Positions 26,319-37,207 of a stretch of DNA of 64,000 bases are shown piece after piece (positions within the stretch are counted from its first letter, which is position 1; each line of letters begins with the position of its first letter). Source of the stretch: Acidovorax sp. NCPPB 4044 (GTDB lineage: Bacteria; Pseudomonadota; Gammaproteobacteria; Burkholderiales; Burkholderiaceae_C); the NCBI RefSeq assembly GCF_028069655.1, contig NZ_JAMCOS010000001.1, forward strand, positions 4,618,001 through 4,682,000. Reading direction: 5' to 3'. A model generated the notes under the pieces. That model was not told where the DNA came from, searched no databases, and was given only the letters and a program-made list of their open reading frames with translations. The position numbers and the translations under genes were made by a program.

Positions 26319-27047
26319 ATGCGCGCCGGCCACGCCCTCGTTCTCTTCTCCGGAGGCCAGGACTCCACCACCTGCCTGGCCTGGGCGCTCGAACGCTTCG
26401 AACGCGTGGAGACCATCGGCTTCGACTACGGCCAGCGCCACCATGTGGAGCTGCAGGCCCGCACAGCCGTGCTCGCGGCACTGCGCGCGCAGTTCCCGGC
26501 GTGGGCCGAGCGCCTGGGGGACGACCACATGGTCGACCTCGCGGTGCTCGGGCAGATCAGCGACACGGCGCTCACGCGCGACACGGCCATCCAGATGACC
26601 GAAGCCGGCCTGCCCAACACCTTCGTGCCCGGGCGCAACCTGCTGTTCTTCCAGATGGCGGCGGCCGTGGGCTACCGGCGCGGCCTGCACACCCTCGTGG
26701 GCGGCATGTGCGAAACCGACTTCTCGGGCTACCCCGACTGCCGCGACGACACCCTCAAGGCACTCCAGGTGGCCCTGTCGCTGGGCATGGGCCAGCGCTT
26801 CACGATCGACACCCCGCTGATGTGGATCGACAAGGCCGATACCTGGGAGCTGGCCCGCCAGCTCGGCGGCGATGCCCTGGTGCGGCTCATCGTGCAGGAC
26901 ACCCACACCTGCTACCACGGCGTGCGCGGCGCGCTGCACGCCTGGGGCCACGGCTGCGGCGAATGCCCGGCCTGCGCACTGCGGCAGGCCGGGTACGAGC
27001 GGTGGGTGGCCAGACAACCGCAACCATTCGGCGATATCGCAGCATAA
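26319..27047 (+). CDS. queC: 7-cyano-7-deazaguanine synthase
   Basis: A 242-residue enzyme making preQ0 from carboxydeazaguanine, a step to queuosine. The PP-loop is [11 protein letters not shown]. Also seen are [25 protein letters not shown] and [10 protein letters not shown], with the zinc cysteines in [14 protein letters not shown] near the C-terminus. The ATG at 26319 gives the normal start. It is a single gene here. I found no convincing preQ1 riboswitch in the 69 bp between the upstream terminator and the start. Confidence 0.94.
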   Translation: MRAGHALVLFSGGQDSTTCLAWALERFERVETIGFDYGQRHHVELQARTAVLAALRAQFPAWAERLGDDHMVDLAVLGQISDTALTRDTAIQMTEAGLPNTFVPGRNLLFFQMAAAVGYRRGLHTLVGGMCETDFSGYPDCRDDTLKALQVALSLGMGQRFTIDTPLMWIDKADTWELARQLGGDALVRLIVQDTHTCYHGVRGALHAWGHGCGECPACALRQAGYERWVARQPQPFGDIAA

Positions 27048-27302
27048 CCCCATGCGATTTTTGCATGGATTTTGCCCCTGTCCGACAGACAGCGCAGGGG
27101 CGGATTCATAAAATCGTCATCTCCAGCCGACCTGCGGATGACCCCTCGCCTTCAGCGCGATTCACATCCCTTCCAGCGTCTTCCGCCCGCCGACTGAGCC
27201 GCAAGCCGTTTTTTCAAAGACAGCGCTCAGGAGCCAGCGCGGCCATGCCGCATTCCGGCCGCTTCCTTTGAAAAGACCGTTTTCAACTTCAGGAAGCTCC
27301 CG

Positions 27303-29168
27303 ATGAACGCACCCACCATGCAAGGCCTCAATCTCCAGGCTCCCGCATACGTCAAGAACGCCCGCCTGCTCGCCTGGGTGGCCGATATGGCCGCCCTTTG
27401 CAAGCCCGCCAGCATCCACTGGTGCGACGGCTCGCAGGAAGAATACGACCGCTTCTGCCAGCAGCTGGTGGACGCCGGCACCTTCAAGAAGCTCAACCCC
27501 GCCAAGCGCCCCGGCAGCTACCTCGCCTGGTCCGATCCGTCGGACGTGGCCCGCGTGGAAGACCGCACCTACATCTGCTCCGCCAACAAGGAAGACGCCG
27601 GCCCGACCAACAACTGGATGGCCCCGGCCGAGATGCGCGCCACGCTGCAACCGCTGTTCGACGGCTGCATGAAGGGCCGCACGATGTATGTCGTGCCCTT
27701 CAGCATGGGCCCGCTGGGCTCGCCCATCGCGCACGTGGGCATCGAACTCTCCGACAGCCCCTATGTGGCCGTCAACATGAAGATCATGACCCGCATGGGC
27801 AAGGCCGTGTACGACGTGCTGGGCGTGGAAGGCGACTTCGTGCCCTGCGTGCACACCGTCGGCGCCCCGCTCGAAGCCGGGCAGCAGGACGTGTCCTGGC
27901 CCTGCAACAAGACCAAGTACATCGTGCACTACCCCGAGACGCGCGAGATCTGGTCGTACGGTTCGGGCTACGGCGGCAACGCGCTGCTGGGCAAGAAGTG
28001 CTTCGCGCTGCGCATCGCCTCCACCATGGGCCGCGACCAGGGCTGGCTGGCCGAGCACATGCTGATCCTGGGCGTCTCCAGCCCCGAGGGCAAGAAGTAC
28101 CACGTGGCCGCCGCCTTCCCGAGCGCCTGCGGCAAGACCAACTTCTCGATGCTGGTCCCGCCCAAGGCCTTCGAAGGCTGGAAGGTCACCACCATCGGCG
28201 ACGACATCGCCTGGATCAAGCCCCAGGCCGACGGCAGCCTGCGTGCCATCAACCCCGAAGCCGGCTACTTCGGCGTGGCCCCCGGCACGAACTACCACAC
28301 CAACCCCAACTGCATGGCCAGCCTGGACCGTGACGTGATCTTCACGAACGTCGCGCTGACCGACGACGGCGACGTGTGGTGGGAAGGTATGGAAAAGGAC
28401 ACCGGCAAGCTGCCCGATCACCTGATCGACTGGCAGGGCAAGGACTGGACGCCGCAGATCGCCAAGGAAACCGGCGCCAAGGCCGCGCACCCCAACGCCC
28501 GCTTCACCGTGGCCGCCACCAACAATCCCGCGCTCGACCCGGCCTGGGATGACCCCAAGGGCGTGAAGATCGACGCCTTCATCTTCGGTGGCCGCCGCTC
28601 CACCACCGTGCCGCTGGTGACCGAGGCCCGCAACTGGACCGAAGGCGTGTACATGGCCGCGACCATGGGCTCCGAGACCACCGCTGCCGCCTTCGGCGCG
28701 CAGGGCGTCGTGCGCCGCGATCCGTTCGCCATGCTGCCCTTCATGGGCTACAACATGAGCGACTACTTCCAGCACTGGCTGACGCTGGGCGAGAAGGTCG
28801 CCGCCTCGGGCGCCACGCTACCGCGCATCTACACCACCAACTGGTTCCGCAAGGACGAGGCCGGCAAGTTCGTCTGGCCCGGCTATGGCGAGAACATGCG
28901 TGTCCTGAAGTGGATGATCGACCGCATCGAAGGACGTGCCACCGGCCAGGAAACCGCTTTCGGCGTTGCGCCCCAGTACGGTGAGATCAACTGGACCGGC
29001 ATGGACTTCTCGGGCGAACAGTTCAACACCGTGACCAGCATCGACAAGGCCGCGTGGGCTGACGAACTGAAGCTGCACGCTGCGCACTTCGACCAGCTGG
29101 CCTACCACCTGCCGGCCGAGATGCTAAAGACCAAGGCCGCACTGGAACAGCGCCTCGCCACGGCCTGA
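27303..29168 (+). CDS. pckG: Phosphoenolpyruvate carboxykinase (GTP)
   Basis: A 621-residue GTP-type PEPCK converting oxaloacetate to PEP for gluconeogenesis. The kinase P-loop is [13 protein letters not shown] near residue 280, with the hyperreactive Cys typical of the GTP family. The metal and nucleotide regions GDDIAWIKP and [13 protein letters not shown] are present. The 255 bp upstream hold no gene. They contain GCCCCTG (27074) and CAGGGGC (27095), which could pair but lack a T run. A terminator follows the gene. The gene complements the acids produced by the gentisate pathway. Confidence 0.96.
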   Translation: MNAPTMQGLNLQAPAYVKNARLLAWVADMAALCKPASIHWCDGSQEEYDRFCQQLVDAGTFKKLNPAKRPGSYLAWSDPSDVARVEDRTYICSANKEDAGPTNNWMAPAEMRATLQPLFDGCMKGRTMYVVPFSMGPLGSPIAHVGIELSDSPYVAVNMKIMTRMGKAVYDVLGVEGDFVPCVHTVGAPLEAGQQDVSWPCNKTKYIVHYPETREIWSYGSGYGGNALLGKKCFALRIASTMGRDQGWLAEHMLILGVSSPEGKKYHVAAAFPSACGKTNFSMLVPPKAFEGWKVTTIGDDIAWIKPQADGSLRAINPEAGYFGVAPGTNYHTNPNCMASLDRDVIFTNVALTDDGDVWWEGMEKDTGKLPDHLIDWQGKDWTPQIAKETGAKAAHPNARFTVAATNNPALDPAWDDPKGVKIDAFIFGGRRSTTVPLVTEARNWTEGVYMAATMGSETTAAAFGAQGVVRRDPFAMLPFMGYNMSDYFQHWLTLGEKVAASGATLPRIYTTNWFRKDEAGKFVWPGYGENMRVLKWMIDRIEGRATGQETAFGVAPQYGEINWTGMDFSGEQFNTVTSIDKAAWADELKLHAAHFDQLAYHLPAEMLKTKAALEQRLATA

Positions 29169-29214
29169 TCGGAACGCTGCGGCCTCCAGGGCCGCCATCG
29201 CCTTGCATCCCAAA

Positions 29215-29245
29215 AGCCCGGACTGCCCTGCAGCCCGGGCTTTTT
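29215..29245 (+). terminator. Rho-independent terminator after pckG
   Basis: AGCCCGG (29215-29221), a 13-base loop, CCGGGCT (29235-29241) and a run of T. It lies 46 bp after the pckG stop. Confidence 0.8.
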
Positions 29246-29445
29246 GCATGGGATGCGACTGTCCGCAAAAGCCTTACGCGTTGACATTCATTCTCATCCA
29301 GAAGGTTGCTTTCGGATACAGTCGTTCCGCGCCGGCTCCCGGCCGGAGCCGCCCTTCCTGCGCAACCGGCACGACATGCGTTGCGCCCTCCCGTTGCCGG
29401 CTCCTCGCCCGCGGCCTCCTTTCGCAGCCGCCCTGAAGCGGCGAC

Positions 29446-30777
29446 ATGTTTCAAATGGCACCCCAGGATCCGCCTGCCGCTCCCGTTCCTCCACCCACGG
29501 CGCCTGCGCGCACAGGCCGCCTGTGGCTGGCGCTGCTCGGCCTGCTCCTGCTGGGCGCGCTGGCCGGCTACGTACTGCTGCGCCCCGGGGCTGTGCCCGA
29601 GGCCGGGCCGAACCCCTGGACCGGCCCCATCCCCGTGCGCATGGTGGACGTGCAACGCCGCGCGCTCACCGAGCAGATCAAGGCCGTGGGCACCGCCACC
29701 CCGCTGCAGAGCGTGGTGGTGCGCAGCCGCGTGGAAGGCACGCTGGCGCGGGTGCTGTTCCAGGAAGGCCAGGAAGTGCGCGCAGGCCAGTGGCTTGCGG
29801 AAATCGACCCCGCGCCATACCGCGTGCGCCTGGCCCAGGCCGAAGGCCAGCTGCAGCAGATCCAGGCACAGCTGCGCAACGCCGAACGCGACCAGGCCCG
29901 CTACCGCACCCTGCTCGAGCAGGACTCCATCGCGCGCCAGCAGCTCGACGCGCAGGAGGCGCTGGTGGCGCAGCTGAGCGGCAGCCTGGCCTCGGCCCGG
30001 GCCCAGGTGGACGAGGCGCGGCTGCAACTCTCCTACACGCGCATCGAGGCCCCCGTGGGTGGGCGCCTGGGCATCCGCCGGCTCGACGCGGGCAACCTGG
30101 TGGTAGCCGGTGACACGCAGGGCCTGGTGTCGATCGCGCAGACACGGCCCATCGCCGTGCTCTTCGCGGTGCCGGAGGCCCAGTTGTCCGCCATCCGCGC
30201 CAGCCAGCGCGAAGGCCGCCGCCTGGCCGTCCAGGTATGGGACCGTGCCGAGAAAACGCTGCTGGCCACGGGCCGCCTCACCACGCTCGACAACCAGATC
30301 GATGCCGCCACCGGCACGCTGCGCATGAAGGCCCAGTTCGACAATGCCGACGATGCGCTCTTTCCGCAGCAATTCGTGAACGTGCGCCTGCAGGTGCGCA
30401 CGCTCGGGGACGCACTCGTGATCCCTGCCGACGCCGTGCAGCACGGCAGCCAGGGCCCGTACGTCTACAGCGTGCGGGAAGGCAAGGCCGTCCTGCGGCG
30501 CGTGGCGCTGGGCCCCGGCGATGGCGAATACGTTTCCGTGGAGGAAGGACTGGCTCCGGGCGATGCCGTGGTGCTGGAAGGCCTCGACCGCCTGCGCGAA
30601 GGCCGCGAGGTCGTGCGCGTGGTGGACGGCGAAGCACCGCAGACCGCCCTGCAGCTGCAGCAGCGCCAGCGCGCGTCGGCCGCCTCCGCGGCGCAAGGCG
30701 GCGCATCGCTGACAGGGTCGCTGCCAGAACCAGGCACCCCGGCCATACCCGCATCGGCGGCCCCCTCGGCCCGCTGA
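29446..30777 (+). CDS. mdtA: RND efflux periplasmic adaptor (MdtA-like)
   Basis: A 443-residue membrane fusion protein. It has an N-terminal membrane anchor (LWLALLGLLLLGALAGYVLL), a lipoyl half-motif (VVVRSRVEGTLARVLFQEGQEVRAGQWLAEID), a helical hairpin (about residues 120-190), a second lipoyl half (LQLSYTRIEAPVGGRLGI), beta-barrel regions and a Gln/Ala-rich tail. It links the two RND pumps encoded downstream. One adaptor followed by two pumps is the MdtABC arrangement. The start could be the ATG at 29446 or at 29455, and neither has a strong ribosome site. Confidence 0.9.
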   Translation: MFQMAPQDPPAAPVPPPTAPARTGRLWLALLGLLLLGALAGYVLLRPGAVPEAGPNPWTGPIPVRMVDVQRRALTEQIKAVGTATPLQSVVVRSRVEGTLARVLFQEGQEVRAGQWLAEIDPAPYRVRLAQAEGQLQQIQAQLRNAERDQARYRTLLEQDSIARQQLDAQEALVAQLSGSLASARAQVDEARLQLSYTRIEAPVGGRLGIRRLDAGNLVVAGDTQGLVSIAQTRPIAVLFAVPEAQLSAIRASQREGRRLAVQVWDRAEKTLLATGRLTTLDNQIDAATGTLRMKAQFDNADDALFPQQFVNVRLQVRTLGDALVIPADAVQHGSQGPYVYSVREGKAVLRRVALGPGDGEYVSVEEGLAPGDAVVLEGLDRLREGREVVRVVDGEAPQTALQLQQRQRASAASAAQGGASLTGSLPEPGTPAIPASAAPSAR

Positions 30778-30789
30778 CATCCTGCCGCC

Positions 30790-33700
30790 ATGAACCTGTC
30801 GCGCCCCTTCATCCTGCGGCCGGTGGCCACGCTGCTGCTCATGCTGGCCCTGCTGGCATCGGGTGCCATTGCGTGGCGCATGCTGCCGGTGGCCGCGCTG
30901 CCGCAGGTGGACTATCCGGTCATCCAGGTCTTCACGTTCCAGCCGGGTGCCAGCGCCGACGTCACGGCGCGTGCGATCACCGCGCCGCTGGAGCGCCGGC
31001 TCGGCCAGATCGCAGGGCTCAAGCAGATGTCGTCCACCAGCGCGCACGGGGCGTCGGTGATCACGCTGCAGTTCATGCTCGACGCCCCGCTGGCCGTCGC
31101 CGAGCAGGACGTGCAATCGGCGCTCAACACCGCTGCCAACCTGCTGCCGGCCGACCTGCCGGCGCCCCCCATCTACCGCAAGGTGAACCCGGCCGATGCG
31201 CCGATCCTCACCCTGGCCATCACCTCGCCCAGCCTGCCCCTGCACGAGGTGCACGACCTGGTCGAGACGCGCGTGGCGCAACGGCTCTCGCAAGTGTCGG
31301 GCGTGGGCCTGGTGAGCCTGGCCGGCGGCCAGCGGCCGGCGGTGCGGGTGCGCGCCAACCCTTCCGCGCTGGCCGCCCACGGCCTGGGGCTGGAAGACCT
31401 GCGCCGCGCCATCGCCGCCGCCAATACCAACCAGCCCAAGGGCAGCTTCGACGGGCCGTACCGCACCACGCTGCTGGATGCCAACGACCAGATCACCAGC
31501 CCCGAGGCCTACCGCCGCCTCATCGTGGCGTGGCGCTCTCCGGCCGACGGTGCCACGGCCATGCCCGCCTTCTCGACTGCGTCGCAGCCTGCAGGCAGCG
31601 CCCCGGCCGGCGCGCCCATCCGGCTCGGCGACGTGGCCACCGTGGAAACCGGGCCGGAAGACCGCTTCCTCGCCGCCTGGGCCGACCGCCAGCCGGCGGT
31701 GCTCGTCAATATCCAGCGCCAGCCCGGCGCGAACGTGATCGAAGTGGCGGACCGCGTGCGCGAATTGCTGCCGCGCCTCACGGCCACCCTGCCCGCCGCC
31801 GTGGACGTGGCCGTGCTCACCGACCGCACGCAGAGCATCCGCGCCTCGGTGCGCGGCGTGCAGCAGGAACTGGTCTTCGCCGTGCTGCTGGTCGTGGCGG
31901 TCACCTGGCTGTTCCTGCGCAGCCCCTCGGCCACCTTCATTCCCGCCGTGGTGGTGCCGATCTCGCTGGTCGGCACCTTCGGCGCCATGGTGCTGCTGGG
32001 CTTTTCGGTCAACAACCTGAGCCTCATGGCGCTCACCATCGCGACCGGCTTCGTGGTGGACGATGCCATCGTCATGCTGGAGAACATCGCCCGCCACCGC
32101 GAGGCAGGCGAGCCGCCGCTGCGCGCGGCACTCAAGGGGGCGTCGGAGATCGGTTTCACGCTGGTGTCGCTCACCGTGTCGCTCGTGGCCGTGCTGATCC
32201 CGCTGCTGTTCATGCGCGACGTGGTGGGACGGCTGTTCCATGAATTCGCGCTCACGCTGGCCGTGGCGATCGGCCTGTCGCTGGTGGTGTCTCTCACGCT
32301 CACCCCCATGATGGCGGCGCGGCTGCTGCGCGCGCCGCATGCCGCCGCCCCCGGTGCGGGCGCTGCAGGCGGTTTCATGGACCGTGCCCTCGCACGCTAC
32401 GCCCGCGCCATCGACTGGGTGCTGGCCCACCAGCGGCTCACGCTGACCGTGATGCTCGCCACGCTGGCGCTCACGGCGGGTCTGTATGCCGCCGTACCGA
32501 AGGGCTTCTTCCCCGTGCAGGACAGCGGCGTGGTGCAGGTCGTGACCGAGGTGCCGCCCGGCAGTGCCTTCGCCGTGGTGGCGCAGCGCCAGCAGGCGTT
32601 GTCCGATGCCCTCCTGCAGGAAGCCGGCGTGGCCAGCCTGGCGTCGTTCATCGGGGTGGATGGCAGCAATGCCTCGCTCGCCAGCGGGCGCATGCTGCTC
32701 AACCTGCAGCCGCACGGGGAACGCGACAAAACCGCAGCCCTGTTGGCGCGCCTGCGGGAGAGGGCCGCTCAGGTGCCTGGCATCCGTGCATGGTTCCAGC
32801 CGGTGCAGGAACTCTCCATCGAAGACCGCGTCAGCCGCACGCAATACCTCTTCACCCTCACCACGCCCGATGCACGGCTGCTGGATACCTGGGTGCCCCG
32901 CCTCGTGGAACGCCTTCAGGCGCGCCGCGAACTCGCCGATGTGACCAGCGATCTCCAGCAGCAGGGCCGCCAGGCGCACGTGGAAGTGGACCGCGACGCC
33001 GCCGCCCGCCTGGGCCTCACCGTGGCCGATGTGGCCACGGCCCTGCAGAACGCCTACGCCCAGCGGCAGGTGGCCACGCTCTTCACGCAGGCCAGCCAGT
33101 ACCGCGTGGTGCTGGAGGTCGACCCACGGCATGCGCGCGGGCTGGATGCACTGCAGACCACCTACGTCACCACGCCAGCGGGGCGGAGCGTACCGCTGGC
33201 CGCCATCGCGCGCGTGGTGCAGCAGCCCGCGCCGCTGCAGATCGCGCAGCAGGGCCAGTTCCCGGCCGCCACGGTGTCCTTCAATCTGGGCGCGCAGGCC
33301 TCGCTGGGCGCGGCCGTGCAGGCCATCGAGGCGGAGATCGCCGCCGCGGGGCTGCCGCCACCGATCGAGGTGCGCTTCCAGGGCGCGGCCGAGGCATTCC
33401 GCGCGTCGCTGTCGAACACGCTCTGGCTCATCCTCGCGGCGGTGGTCACGATGTACATCGTGCTGGGCGTGCTCTACGAGAGCGCCATCCACCCGGTCAC
33501 CATCCTCTCCACACTGCCCTCGGCCGCCGTGGGCGCGCTGCTGGCGCTGCTCGCCACCGGTCGCCCGCTCGACATGGTGGCCGTGATCGGCATCGTGCTG
33601 CTCATCGGCCTCGTCAAGAAGAACGGGATCATGATGGTGGACTTCGCGCTCGATGCGCAGCGCCGCCTGGGGCTTCCGGCGCACGAAGCGATCCGCCGGG

Positions 33701-33933
33701 CCGCGCTGCTGCGGCTGCGGCCGATCCTGATGACCACGCTGGCCGCACTGGTCGGCGCGCTGCCTCTCATGTTCGCAGGCGGCTCGGGGGCCGAGTTGCG
33801 CCAGCCCCTGGGCATCGTGATGGTGGGCGGGCTGATCGTGAGCCAGGTGCTCACCCTCTTCACCACGCCCGTGGTCTACCTGTTCTTCGACCGGCTCGGG
33901 CAGCGGCGCCGGCGGGAAGACCGCCAGCCATGA
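30790..33933 (+). CDS. mdtB: RND multidrug efflux pump subunit (MdtB-like)
   Basis: A 1047-residue RND transporter with 12 membrane helices and two large periplasmic loops. It has the N-terminal FILRPVATLLLMLALLASG, the helix 4 proton-relay region with GFVVDDAIVMLENIARH, and C-terminal VVTMYIVLGVLYESAIHPVT and GLVKKNGIMMVDFAL. In E. coli MdtB and MdtC form a mixed trimer. The gene starts 12 bp after mdtA and overlaps the next pump gene by 4 bp. Confidence 0.93.
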   Translation: MNLSRPFILRPVATLLLMLALLASGAIAWRMLPVAALPQVDYPVIQVFTFQPGASADVTARAITAPLERRLGQIAGLKQMSSTSAHGASVITLQFMLDAPLAVAEQDVQSALNTAANLLPADLPAPPIYRKVNPADAPILTLAITSPSLPLHEVHDLVETRVAQRLSQVSGVGLVSLAGGQRPAVRVRANPSALAAHGLGLEDLRRAIAAANTNQPKGSFDGPYRTTLLDANDQITSPEAYRRLIVAWRSPADGATAMPAFSTASQPAGSAPAGAPIRLGDVATVETGPEDRFLAAWADRQPAVLVNIQRQPGANVIEVADRVRELLPRLTATLPAAVDVAVLTDRTQSIRASVRGVQQELVFAVLLVVAVTWLFLRSPSATFIPAVVVPISLVGTFGAMVLLGFSVNNLSLMALTIATGFVVDDAIVMLENIARHREAGEPPLRAALKGASEIGFTLVSLTVSLVAVLIPLLFMRDVVGRLFHEFALTLAVAIGLSLVVSLTLTPMMAARLLRAPHAAAPGAGAAGGFMDRALARYARAIDWVLAHQRLTLTVMLATLALTAGLYAAVPKGFFPVQDSGVVQVVTEVPPGSAFAVVAQRQQALSDALLQEAGVASLASFIGVDGSNASLASGRMLLNLQPHGERDKTAALLARLRERAAQVPGIRAWFQPVQELSIEDRVSRTQYLFTLTTPDARLLDTWVPRLVERLQARRELADVTSDLQQQGRQAHVEVDRDAAARLGLTVADVATALQNAYAQRQVATLFTQASQYRVVLEVDPRHARGLDALQTTYVTTPAGRSVPLAAIARVVQQPAPLQIAQQGQFPAATVSFNLGAQASLGAAVQAIEAEIAAAGLPPPIEVRFQGAAEAFRASLSNTLWLILAAVVTMYIVLGVLYESAIHPVTILSTLPSAAVGALLALLATGRPLDMVAVIGIVLLIGLVKKNGIMMVDFALDAQRRLGLPAHEAIRRAALLRLRPILMTTLAALVGALPLMFAGGSGAELRQPLGIVMVGGLIVSQVLTLFTTPVVYLFFDRLGQRRRREDRQP

Positions 33934-36900
33934 ACGGCCTCGTGCGGCTGTGCGTGCGGCGCCCGGTCGGCACGGTGCTGCTGGCCTGCGCCCTGGTGCT
34001 GCTGGGCCTGCTCGCCTGGCGCATGCTGCCCGTGGCGGCGTTGCCCCAGGTGGACTACCCCGTCATCCGCGTGAGCGCCAGCCTGCCCGGCGGCAGCCCG
34101 GAGACCATGGCCGCCACGGTGGCCGCGCCGCTGGAGCGAGCGCTCGGCGCCATCGCCGGCGTGACGGCGATCTCCTCGAACAGTTTCCAGGGATCGACCG
34201 ACGTGAAGCTGGAGTTCGAAATCGGCCGCGACCTCGATGCCGCCGCGCGCGACGTGCAGGCGGCCATCAATGCCGTGCGCGCGCAATTGCCGCCCGGCAT
34301 GAAGGGCAACCCCACTTTCCGCAAGATCCAGGCGGCGCAGCGTCCCGTGGTGGTGCTGGCGCTGTCGTCTCCCGAATTGCCCGCGGCCGCGCTCTACGAC
34401 GCGGCCTCCACCATCCTTGCGCAGAAACTTGCGCAGGTCCCGGGCGTGTCCGACGTGTCGGTCGGCGGCGCATCGCTGCCGGCCGTGCGGGTGCAGCTGG
34501 ATCCGGGCGCGCTGGCCCACCAGGGGCTCGCGCTGGACGACGTGCGCACGGCCATCGCGCGCAGCACCACCGTGCAGCCGCTCGGTGCCATGGACGACGG
34601 CACGAGGCAGTGGCCGCTGTCGATGGCATCGCCGCCTGCGCGGGCCAGCGACTTTGCGCCGCTCATCGTGCGCTGGCAGGACGGCGCGGCCGTTCATCTG
34701 TCCGACGTGGCGCGCGTGACCGATTCCACCGAAAACCGCTACAGCAGCGGGTTCCACAACGAACGCGATGCCGTGATCCTGCAGGTGCGCAGGCAGCCGG
34801 GCGCGAACATCGTCGCCACCGTGGACGCGGTGCGTGCGCAATTGCCCTACCTGCGCACGCTCGTGCCGGCCAGCGCGCGGCTGGAGGTGGTGGTGGAGCG
34901 ATCGCAGGGCATCCGGGCCACGCTGCGCGAGGCGCACTTCACGCTGCTGCTGTCCGTGGGGCTGGTGGTGGGGGTGGTGGCCGCCTTCCTGGGCCGGCTG
35001 CGCACGGCGCTCATTCCCGTGGTGGCGATTCCCGTGTCGCTCATCGGCACCTTTGCCGCCATGCACTGGGCGGGCTTCTCGCTCAACAACCTGTCGCTGA
35101 TGGCACTCATCGTGGCAGCGGGCCTGGTGGTGGACGATGCCATCGTGGTGCTGGAGAACGTGGAGCGGCACATCGAACGCGGCCTCTCGCCCCTGCGCGC
35201 GGCGCTGCGCGGCACGCAGGAAGTCGGCTTCACGCTCGTGGCGATGACGCTGGCGCTGGTGGTGGTCTTCGTGGCCGTGCTGTTCATGGGTGGCATGGTG
35301 CAACGGCTTTTCCGCGAGTTCTCCCTCACCCTGGCCGCCGCGATGCTGATCTCGCTCGGCGTGTCGGTCACCGTCACGCCGGTGCTGTGCGCCTGGGGGC
35401 TGCGCGCGCAGCGGCAGGCCCCGGCGCCAGGCACCTCCGCAGGCCGGATCGCGCGCGTGGGCACGCTGGCGATGGCCATGCTGGCCGACCTGCGGCGCAC
35501 CTACGAGCGCAGCCTGGGATGGGCACTGGCGCATCCCGCAGTGGTGCTGGTGGCCTTCGCGGGCGTGATCGCGGTCAATGTGTGGCTGTACCAGTCGCTG
35601 CCCAAGATCCTCCTGCCGCGGCAGGACACCGGCATCGTGCATGCATTCATCCGCGGCGACGACGGCTTCTCGTTCCAGGTCATGCAGCCCAAGATCGAGG
35701 CCTACCGCCGTCTGATCCTCGCCGATCCGGCGGTGGCGCACGTGGCCGGCACCAGCGGTGGCAGCGGCAGCGTGGCCAACAGCTTCCTCATCGTGGGCCT
35801 CAAGCCCCTGCACGAGCGTGGCGGGGAGCCGACCCAGGCCGTCATCGACCGGCTCCGCCGGGCCGCGCCTGCCGTGCCGGGCGGCGTGCTGAGCCCCAGC
35901 ATCGAGCAGGACATCCAGATCGGCAGCCTGTCGTTTGGCGAGGCCGATACCGCCGTCATCCTGCGGTCGGGCGAAGCCGGCCCGCTGCGGACCTGGGCCC
36001 GCAAGATCTCCCAGGCGATGGGCGAGGCCCCGGAGTTCACCGATGTGCAGGCCGTGAGCGAAGGCGGCGCCCAGCAGGTGATAGTGGACATCGACCGCGA
36101 GGCCGCACGGCGCCTCGGCGTGGACATGGACACCGTGGCCACCGTGCTCAACAACTCGTTCTCGCAGCGGCAGGTGGCGACCCTCTACGACCGGCTCAAC
36201 CAGTACCGCGTGGTGATGGAGCTGGACCCGCGCTTCACTGCCCAGCCGGAATCGCTCGCGCAGGTGCAGGTGCGCTCTTCGCGTGGAGAGCGCGTGCCGC
36301 TCACGGCCTTCGCCACGTGGCGCTACGGGCTGGCGGACGACCAGGTCTGGCACGACGGACTCTTCGCGGCCATGTACATCGGCTACAGCCTGGCCCCCGG
36401 CGTCACGCCAGAGCAGGGAAAGCAGGCGCTCGATGCCCTGCTGGCACGCGCCATGCTGCCGGCTTCGGTCCATGTCGCGCCGACCGGCGAGGATGCAGCG
36501 CGCGCGCGGGCCGTGCGCTCCCAGCCCTGGCTGATCCTGGGCGTGGTGCTGGCGGTGTACCTGGTGCTGGGCGTGCTGTACGAGAGCGCGCTGCACCCGC
36601 TCACCATCCTCTCGACCGTGCCGCCCGCCGGCATCGGCGCGCTCGCTGTGCTGTGGCTGACCGGAACGCCCTTCAGCCTCATGGCGCTGCTGGGCCTGTT
36701 CCTGCTCATCGGCATCGTGATGAAGAACGCCATCCTGATGATCGACTTCGCCCTGGCAGCGCAACGGCGCGAAGGCATGGCACCGCGCGACGCGATCCGG
36801 CAGGCTGCGGTGCTGCGGTTGCGCCCCATCCTGATGACCAACCTGGCCGGGCTGCTGGGCGCATTGCCGCTGGTGCTGGGCAGCGGAGAAGGCTCCGAAC

Positions 36901-37055
36901 TCCGGCGACCCCTGGGATGGGCCATCGTGGGCGGCCTGGCCGCCAGCCAGTGGCTCACACTCTACACCACGCCGGTGGTCTACCAGGGGCTGGAGCGGTG
37001 GCGCGAACGGTGGCTGGGCCCCCGCAACGCCTCGGCTGCCGCGCACGAGGGATGA
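33930..37055 (+). CDS. mdtC: RND multidrug efflux pump subunit (MdtC-like)
   Basis: A 1041-residue RND transporter. The start at 33930 shares ATGA with the mdtB stop. Family segments include RRPVGTVLLACALVLLGLLAW, PVAALPQVDYPVI, GLVVDDAIVVLENVERH and the C-terminal ILGVVLAVYLVLGVLYESALHP and GIVMKNAILMIDFAL. It works with MdtB and MdtA in one efflux complex. An outer-membrane TolC-type channel is not encoded nearby. Confidence 0.93.
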   Translation: MNGLVRLCVRRPVGTVLLACALVLLGLLAWRMLPVAALPQVDYPVIRVSASLPGGSPETMAATVAAPLERALGAIAGVTAISSNSFQGSTDVKLEFEIGRDLDAAARDVQAAINAVRAQLPPGMKGNPTFRKIQAAQRPVVVLALSSPELPAAALYDAASTILAQKLAQVPGVSDVSVGGASLPAVRVQLDPGALAHQGLALDDVRTAIARSTTVQPLGAMDDGTRQWPLSMASPPARASDFAPLIVRWQDGAAVHLSDVARVTDSTENRYSSGFHNERDAVILQVRRQPGANIVATVDAVRAQLPYLRTLVPASARLEVVVERSQGIRATLREAHFTLLLSVGLVVGVVAAFLGRLRTALIPVVAIPVSLIGTFAAMHWAGFSLNNLSLMALIVAAGLVVDDAIVVLENVERHIERGLSPLRAALRGTQEVGFTLVAMTLALVVVFVAVLFMGGMVQRLFREFSLTLAAAMLISLGVSVTVTPVLCAWGLRAQRQAPAPGTSAGRIARVGTLAMAMLADLRRTYERSLGWALAHPAVVLVAFAGVIAVNVWLYQSLPKILLPRQDTGIVHAFIRGDDGFSFQVMQPKIEAYRRLILADPAVAHVAGTSGGSGSVANSFLIVGLKPLHERGGEPTQAVIDRLRRAAPAVPGGVLSPSIEQDIQIGSLSFGEADTAVILRSGEAGPLRTWARKISQAMGEAPEFTDVQAVSEGGAQQVIVDIDREAARRLGVDMDTVATVLNNSFSQRQVATLYDRLNQYRVVMELDPRFTAQPESLAQVQVRSSRGERVPLTAFATWRYGLADDQVWHDGLFAAMYIGYSLAPGVTPEQGKQALDALLARAMLPASVHVAPTGEDAARARAVRSQPWLILGVVLAVYLVLGVLYESALHPLTILSTVPPAGIGALAVLWLTGTPFSLMALLGLFLLIGIVMKNAILMIDFALAAQRREGMAPRDAIRQAAVLRLRPILMTNLAGLLGALPLVLGSGEGSELRRPLGWAIVGGLAASQWLTLYTTPVVYQGLERWRERWLGPRNASAAAHEG

Positions 37056-37109
37056 CCGGCAGGCAGCCCACCCGCCCGCAACCGCATCGCGAACGTGGCG
37101 GCCATCCAT

Positions 37110-37139
37110 AAAAAAAAGGCGCCCGGGAAAGGCGCCTTT
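37110..37139 (-). terminator. Rho-independent terminator (minus strand, partly bidirectional)
   Basis: AAAGGCGCC and GGCGCCTTT pair around a 7-base loop. On the minus strand the stem is followed by a long T run, so it ends the 37208-37639 gene. It may also stop mdtC transcripts reading the other way. Confidence 0.8.
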
Positions 37140-37207
37140 GAAGCGAAACGCGAAAGCAGGTGTCCGCTGCGCCCGGCCCTGCCGGGGCGCCAGCACCGCA
37201 GTGCGGA

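Noticed and set aside
27074..27101. Hairpin GCCCCTG/CAGGGGC after queC as a terminator
   Set aside because: The loop is long and no T run follows. It may still be a weak structure, but the evidence is too thin.
29023..37196. Two long minus-strand open frames (over 1500 and 1100 codons) opposite the RND operon
   Set aside because: They are mirror images of mdtABC with His/Arg/Gly-rich composition, and no ribosome sites or domains are visible.
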